A stretch of DNA of 40,791 bases from Phascolarctobacterium sp. (lineage in GTDB: Bacteria; Bacillota; Negativicutes; Acidaminococcales; Acidaminococcaceae), in contig SFCN01000009.1 of NCBI GenBank assembly GCA_004558595.1, positions 1-40,791 on the forward strand. The letters are read 5' to 3'. How positions within the stretch are numbered: the stretch's first letter is position 1; each line of letters starts with the position of its first letter. A program made the translations under genes and the position numbers. This document shows positions 37,546-40,791 of this stretch, one piece after another. The notes beneath the pieces were generated by a model that did not search any database, had not been told where the DNA came from, and saw only the letters and a program-made list of their open reading frames with translations.

Positions 37546-39102
37546 ATGGCAACTAAATCCCAAGAAATGGTCCTGGTCATTGACTTTGGTGGCCAATATA
37601 ATCAGCTCATCGCTAGACGCGTGCGTGAATGTGGCGTGTACTGCGAAATCGTTTCCTATACCCACAGTCTGGCAGATATCAAGGCTAAGGAAAACCTGAA
37701 GGGTATCATTTTCACCGGTGGTCCCAACAGCGCTTACCTGCCTGATTCTCCTACCATTGACCCGGAAATCTTTACCTGGGGCGTACCTGTTTTAGGCATT
37801 TGCTATGGCAGTCAGCTCATGAGTCATTTGCTGGGCGGTCATGTGTGCGTCGCTCCTGAGCGTGAATATGGCAAAACCTTGGTGGATATTGACAACACCA
37901 GCCCCATGTTCACCGATATCCCTGCTAAGAATATTTGCTGGATGAGCCATAACGATTATATCGAAAAGGTGGCTCCCGGCTTTAAAATCACCGCTCATAC
38001 TCCCAACTGCCCTGTAGCAGCTGCCGAGGATGCTGAGCGCAAGCTCTATGCTGTGCAGTTCCATCCGGAAGTATTGCACACTGAGAACGGCACCAAGATG
38101 CTGAGCAATTTCGTGTATAATGTGTGCGGCTGCGCCGGTACTTGGAAGATGGATTCCTTCGTGGAACAGACTGTGAAGGAGCTGAAGGCTAGAATTGGCA
38201 GCGGCAAGGTGCTGTGCGCCCTGTCCGGCGGTGTTGACTCCAGCGTGTGCGCTGGTATGCTGGCTAAGGCTATTGGCAAGCAGCTGACCTGCGTATTCGT
38301 GGACCACGGCCTACTGCGCAAAAACGAGCGTGAAGAGGTATGCGCTGTTTTTGGCGAGGGTGGTCAATTTGATATTAACTTTATCTGCGTGGATGCTCGC
38401 GAGCGCTTCTACAGCAAGCTGGCCGGTGTAACTGAGCCGGAGCGTAAGCGTAAGATTATCGGCGAAGAGTTTATCCGCGTGTTTGAAGAGGAAGCCAAAA
38501 AGATTGGCGCTGTGGACTATTTGGCCCAAGGCACTATTTATCCTGACGTGGTAGAAAGCGGTCTGGGCGGCGAATCAGCCACCATTAAGAGCCATCATAA
38601 CGTGGGCGGTCTGCCTGATTTCGTAGACTTCAAGGAAATCGTAGAGCCTTTGCGTGATCTCTTTAAGGATGAGGTACGCCAATCCGGTCGTGAGCTGGGC
38701 CTGCCCGAGCATTTGGTAGCACGTCAGCCCTTCCCAGGTCCCGGTCTTGCTATTCGCATTATCGGTGATGTAACTCCTGAGAAGGTCGCTATTGTGCAGG
38801 ATGCGGATGCGATCTATCGTGAGGAAGTGGACAAGCTGCCCATAAGTGAGCGTCCCAGCCAGTACTTTGCGGCGCTGACTAATATGCGCAGCGTAGGTGT
38901 TATGGGCGATGGTCGTACCTACGATTATGCTATCGCTCTGCGTGCTGTAACCACTACCGACTTTATGACTGCGGAGGTTACCATGCTGCCTGCTGCGACG
39001 ATTACTGCGGCGGCTAACCGTATCGTTAACGAGGTTAAGCACATTAACCGCGTGCTCTTCGACTATACTACCAAACCTCCTGCGACCATCGAATTCGAGT
39101 AA
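37546..39102 (+). CDS. guaA: GMP synthase (glutamine-hydrolysing)
   Basis: Converts XMP to GMP with ATP and glutamine. The 518-residue protein has the class I glutamine amidotransferase triad C86 (GICYGSQ), H173 and E175 (FHPEV), the ATP-pyrophosphatase P-loop SGGVDS at 227-232 and the C-terminal dimerisation domain ending in PPATIEFE. ATG 37546 follows AAGGAG at 37532-37537; the upstream in-frame extension overlaps the promoter and is rejected. Single-gene unit. Confidence 0.97.
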   Translation: MATKSQEMVLVIDFGGQYNQLIARRVRECGVYCEIVSYTHSLADIKAKENLKGIIFTGGPNSAYLPDSPTIDPEIFTWGVPVLGICYGSQLMSHLLGGHVCVAPEREYGKTLVDIDNTSPMFTDIPAKNICWMSHNDYIEKVAPGFKITAHTPNCPVAAAEDAERKLYAVQFHPEVLHTENGTKMLSNFVYNVCGCAGTWKMDSFVEQTVKELKARIGSGKVLCALSGGVDSSVCAGMLAKAIGKQLTCVFVDHGLLRKNEREEVCAVFGEGGQFDINFICVDARERFYSKLAGVTEPERKRKIIGEEFIRVFEEEAKKIGAVDYLAQGTIYPDVVESGLGGESATIKSHHNVGGLPDFVDFKEIVEPLRDLFKDEVRQSGRELGLPEHLVARQPFPGPGLAIRIIGDVTPEKVAIVQDADAIYREEVDKLPISERPSQYFAALTNMRSVGVMGDGRTYDYAIALRAVTTTDFMTAEVTMLPAATITAAANRIVNEVKHINRVLFDYTTKPPATIEFE

Positions 39103-39115
39103 GATTATCCTATGC

Positions 39116-39172
39116 TTTTTAGCGAACATTCTTTTCGGTAACGTTTCGTTAGTGATAAAAATATAGTATAAT
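39116..39172 (+). promoter_or_regulatory. CGAA-N18-TTCG site 1 and weak promoter
   Basis: TAGCGAA at 39120-39126 and TTCGTTA at 39145-39151 are near-inverted arms 18 bases apart. They precede TATAAT at 39167-39172, whose 17-base-spaced -35 (TTTCGT at 39144-39149) overlaps the right arm. The left arm resembles the PurBox of Firmicutes PurR (consensus includes CCGAACWWT; here GCGAACATT). Any transcript would meet the terminator at 39205. Confidence 0.4.
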
Positions 39173-39204
39173 TGTATATTTTGAGTAAACAATTTGAAGA
39201 TTAA

Positions 39205-39255
39205 AAAAAGCCCACATCTGCTGCTCTAGAAGTAGTGATGTGGGTTTTTGTTTTG
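39205..39255 (+). terminator. Terminator after guaA
   Basis: CCCACATC (39211-39218) pairs with GATGTGGG (39237-39244), preceded by an A-run and followed by TTTTTGTTTT, so it can act in both directions. Confidence 0.85.
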
Positions 39256-39261
39256 CATAAT

Positions 39262-39331
39262 TAGCGAATAGAAGTGTTACAATTTGTTCGTAATATAAAC
39301 AGTTGTGTAAAATAGAGAAAAGTTGTATAAT
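39262..39331 (+). promoter_or_regulatory. CGAA-N18-TTCG site 2 and promoter
   Basis: TAGCGAA at 39262-39268 and TTCGTAA at 39287-39293, again 18 bases apart. Downstream, TTGTGT at 39303-39308 and TATAAT at 39326-39331 have a 17-base spacer. The transcript would run into the terminator at 39457 without an evident gene. Confidence 0.4.
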
Positions 39332-39409
39332 ATATGTAGTTGCAGCGGTAGCCTTGCAGGCATATTTTGGTGTGTGCGAGGAGCTTCTGCCCAATGGCCC
39401 AGGCCATCC

Positions 39410-39439
39410 TCTCTTGGCCCTAAAGGGCCAATTCACCTT
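39410..39439. repeat. Fragment of the long inverted-repeat family
   Basis: These 30 bases are identical to 15001-15030 inside copy 1 and include the GGCCCTAAAGGGCC palindrome. The complementary ends of the full element are missing, so this looks like a decayed or rearranged copy. Confidence 0.8.
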
Positions 39440-39456
39440 ATCGTGTGGATTGGTTG

Positions 39457-39487
39457 GCACCTGTCAGAGCTTGACAGGTGCTTTTTT
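39457..39487 (+). terminator. Terminator upstream of the toxin-antitoxin module
   Basis: GCACCTGTCA and TGACAGGTGC form a perfect 10-bp stem with a GAGCT loop followed by TTTTTT. It insulates the module from upstream transcription. Confidence 0.85.
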
Positions 39488-39503
39488 GATGATGTGGGGG
39501 TTA

Positions 39504-39532
39504 TTGACAATATTCCTCAAAAGGAATATAAT
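39504..39532 (+). promoter_or_regulatory. Toxin-antitoxin promoter with palindromic operator
   Basis: TTGACA at 39504-39509 and TATAAT at 39527-39532, 17-base spacer, perfect consensus. The spacer is taken up by a perfect inverted repeat ATATTCCT-CAAA-AGGAATAT (39510-39529). This is the expected place for the HTH antitoxin, alone or with the toxin, to repress its own operon. Confidence 0.8.
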
Positions 39533-39550
39533 AAGAAAGGAGTATGGTGC

Positions 39551-39895
39551 ATGTTTGAAGTTGATTTTTATAGATTACCTAATGGGGAGGCTCCTGTTGA
39601 AACTTTTCTAGATAGTTTGGATATAAAGATGCGTAATAAAGCATTGTATTCCTTGTCAATTTTAGAGGAATTTGGCAATCAATTAAAAGAGCCTTATTCA
39701 AAGGCCATGGGGGACGGAATTTTTGAGTTAAGAGTAAGTTTTGCTAATGACATAACTAGAATATTTTACTTCTTCTGTGTAGGAAAAAGGATAATACTTA
39801 CAAATGGCTTCGTGAAAAAAACGCAAAAGACGCCTAAAAGTGTTATAGAGCTAGCAAAATCTTATAAAAAGGATTATGAGGATAGGTTTAATTGA
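39551..39895 (+). CDS. higB: RelE/HigB-type toxin (phage Gp49-like)
   Basis: Predicted mRNA-cleaving toxin of a type II toxin-antitoxin pair. The 114-residue protein shows the Gp49-like/HigB pattern: N-terminal strand MFEVDFYRL, helical hairpin, then ELRVSFANDITRIFYFF, the GKRIILTNGFVKKTQKTP signature and a closing helix with DYEDR. AAAGGAG at 39536-39542 fixes ATG 39551. Toxin precedes antitoxin, the usual HigBA order. Base composition is more A+T-rich than the housekeeping genes, consistent with horizontal origin. Confidence 0.85.
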   Translation: MFEVDFYRLPNGEAPVETFLDSLDIKMRNKALYSLSILEEFGNQLKEPYSKAMGDGIFELRVSFANDITRIFYFFCVGKRIILTNGFVKKTQKTPKSVIELAKSYKKDYEDRFN

Positions 39896-39909
39896 GGAGG
39901 CTGGGAAGA

Positions 39910-40182
39910 ATGAGCGATTTAAGGAAGTATTTAAATAAGCAGTTACAAAATCCTGAATTTAAAGTAGAACATGAGAGGACGAAAGCAGAGTATGAGGTAG
40001 TCAGAGCTTTAATTGCTGCACGAATTGAAGAAAATATGACTCAGCAACAGTTAGCGGAGAGATCAGGTATAAGACAGTCAAATATCAGCAGAATAGAAAA
40101 TGGTACTTGTAGCCCTACTATTGCCACTTTAGAGTCCTTAGCTCGAGGGTTGAACAAGAGGCTGGTAATTTCTCTTGAATGA
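39910..40182 (+). CDS. higA: HigA-type antitoxin, XRE family
   Basis: Predicted antitoxin and autorepressor. The 90-residue protein has a helical N-terminal part likely to contact the toxin (residues 1-40) and a C-terminal Cro/C1 helix-turn-helix (about 43-88: QQQLAERSGIRQSNISRIEN, then SPTIATLESLARGL). It starts 14 bases after the toxin stop with GAGGAGG at 39894-39900. The stop codon lies within the start of the next, broken reading frame. The spacer palindrome of the operon promoter is its likely target. Confidence 0.85.
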   Translation: MSDLRKYLNKQLQNPEFKVEHERTKAEYEVVRALIAARIEENMTQQQLAERSGIRQSNISRIENGTCSPTIATLESLARGLNKRLVISLE

Positions 40183-40582
40183 CATATTTTTGAATGCCAA
40201 CGATGTGACAGTGAAGCTTGTTAATGCCAAGGGCAAACAAGGCCAGGTAAATACTTTGCTCAAGAATTTTTTGCAATATGTGATGACTAATGAGCCTGTT
40301 GATGATTTTACAGAGGATGTGGAACGTCAGGTATGGGCGGTAAAGAACGATAAGAAAGCGAGGGAGGAGTACATGGTACTGCAAGCTAAGATTAGAGAGC
40401 ATGAGATAGTTGCTTATGAAGCTGGCGAAGCTCAGGGAGAAGCAAAGAAAAGCAGGGAAACAGCTATTGAAATGTTGAAGGATGGAGAGCCACTGGCTAA
40501 GATTATGAAATATTCAAAGCTGGATAAAGAAGCTATTCTATTGCTAGCTAAAGAAAATGGTCTTGAAGTGATTAATGGATAA
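40175..40582 (+). pseudogene. 3' remnant of an Rpn-family nuclease/transposase gene
   Basis: The open frame (stop TAA at 40580-40582) encodes about 130 residues. The segment LNANDVTVKLVNAKGKQG, then LLKNFLQYV, DFTEDVERQVWAVKNDKKAREEYM and the charged helix with EAGEAQGEAK followed by LLAKENGLEV resembles the C-terminal half of Rpn/PD-(D/E)XK 'recombination-promoting nuclease' proteins. The N-terminal catalytic half is missing: an in-frame stop lies at 40166-40168, no ATG or ribosome binding site precedes the homology, and the frame begins inside the end of higA. It therefore seems truncated by a deletion or by arrival of the toxin-antitoxin module. Family call from memory of typical Rpn tails, moderate. 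Confidence 0.6.
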
Positions 40583-40598
40583 GTACATTTGAAATATT

Positions 40599-40662
40599 AA
40601 CGCCCCGGTGCGGCGAGAGATGATTGTGGTAATCACTTCTCGCTGCACCGGGGCGTTTTGTT
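40599..40662 (+). terminator. Very long hairpin terminator
   Basis: AACGCCCCGGTGC with GCACCGGGGCGTT, continued inward by GCGAGAAGTGATT-like complementarity with few mismatches, makes a stem of more than 20 bp closed by a GTGG-type loop, followed by TTGTTGTTT. Apparently closes the accessory patch. Confidence 0.75.
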
Positions 40663-40687
40663 GTTTGCGTAGGAAATGTCTTGAAAA

Positions 40688-40791
40688 ATGCCGAAAAAGT
40701 GTTATATAGAGAATGAAGGCAACGCCATCCTGAGCATGGATGATATGTATTATTACAGCATAAACAATCCCTTGTTTTTAGCGAACATTCT
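40688..40791 (+). CDS. Possible start of an unidentified gene (cut by the window end)
   Basis: From ATG 40688 a frame stays open to the end of the window (begins MPKKCYIENEGN, later MDDMYYYSINNP). The nearest purine-rich stretch (AGGAAA at 40671-40676) is rather far upstream. The last 17 bases are the repeat also found after guaA, which argues for a regulatory site rather than coding sequence. Too short to judge. Confidence 0.2.
   Translation, partial: MPKKCYIENEGNAILSMDDMYYYSINNPLFLANI

Larger units (their letters stand above)
39103..39550. other. Repeat- and signal-rich intergenic region after guaA
   Basis: Contains, in order: a CGAA-N18-TTCG site with a 17-bp sequence repeated at the window end, a weak promoter, a strong terminator, a second CGAA-N18-TTCG site, a second promoter, a fragment of the long inverted-repeat family, another terminator, and the toxin-antitoxin promoter. 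No coding sequence is supported before 39551. Confidence 0.6.

Noticed and set aside
39303..39611. Coding frames across the region before the toxin gene
   Set aside because: They cross two terminators and the toxin-antitoxin promoter and derive partly from the dispersed repeat; only the part from ATG 39551 has a ribosome binding site and family match.

Overview
The window looks like chromosomal DNA from an anaerobic Gram-positive-lineage (Firmicutes) bacterium, most likely a Negativicute of the Acidaminococcaceae/Phascolarctobacterium type. This taxonomic call is an inference. It rests on the Bacillota gene order (CarD-yacL-ispD-ispF-gltX-cysS-mrnC-thyX-rlmB-yacP-sigH; ctsR-clpC-radA), an anaerobic class III ribonucleotide reductase with no oxygen-dependent enzyme in view, ThyX instead of ThyA, and a TAXI-type TRAP transporter. 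No rRNA, tRNA, CRISPR array or intact insertion sequence was seen.

Layout. 1-6.6 kb: end of an unidentified gene, then gltBD (glutamate synthase). 6.8-10.4 kb: TRAP transporter cluster (TAXI receptor, DUF1850 protein, fused permease). 10.4-11.5 kb, minus strand: membrane-anchored metallophosphoesterase. 11.8-21.8 kb: housekeeping run with CarD, PIN-TRAM protein YacL, isoprenoid enzymes IspD/IspF, GltX, CysS, Mini-III RNase, ThyX, RlmB, YacP and the sigma factor SigH. 22-24.6 kb: an orphan BrxF-like P-loop protein, phosphofructokinase and UppP. 24.6-28 kb: iron alcohol dehydrogenase (-), SGNH hydrolase, XRE regulator, EamA transporter (-). 28.3-32.1 kb: NrdR-box-controlled nrdDG and a glycerophosphodiesterase. 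32.3-39.1 kb: second XRE regulator, ctsR-clpC-radA, guaA. 39.1-40.8 kb: a small accessory patch with a HigB/HigA-type toxin-antitoxin module, a truncated Rpn-family nuclease remnant and repeat fragments.

How it works together. GltBD assimilates ammonia into glutamate beside a transporter whose family can carry organic acids or glutamate. The central run covers translation (GltX, CysS, RlmB, Mini-III), thymidylate synthesis and isoprenoid/undecaprenyl lipid supply (IspD, IspF, UppP). NrdDG makes deoxynucleotides anaerobically. CtsR-ClpC is the protein quality-control branch. Promoters are mostly sigma-A type with 17-bp spacers, and several carry operator palindromes exactly in the spacer (nrdD, ctsR, toxin-antitoxin) or over the -10 (second XRE gene).

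Most interesting items: the orphan BrxF-like ATPase in a housekeeping operon; ClpC with an N-terminal McsA-like zinc finger and no mcsA/mcsB; a run of four TGT cysteine codons at the start of gltX two genes ahead of the mini-III gene and just upstream of cysS; a long hairpin-repeat family present three times; and a toxin-antitoxin patch bounded by 17-bp direct repeats that lie in CGAA-N18-TTCG-type sites.
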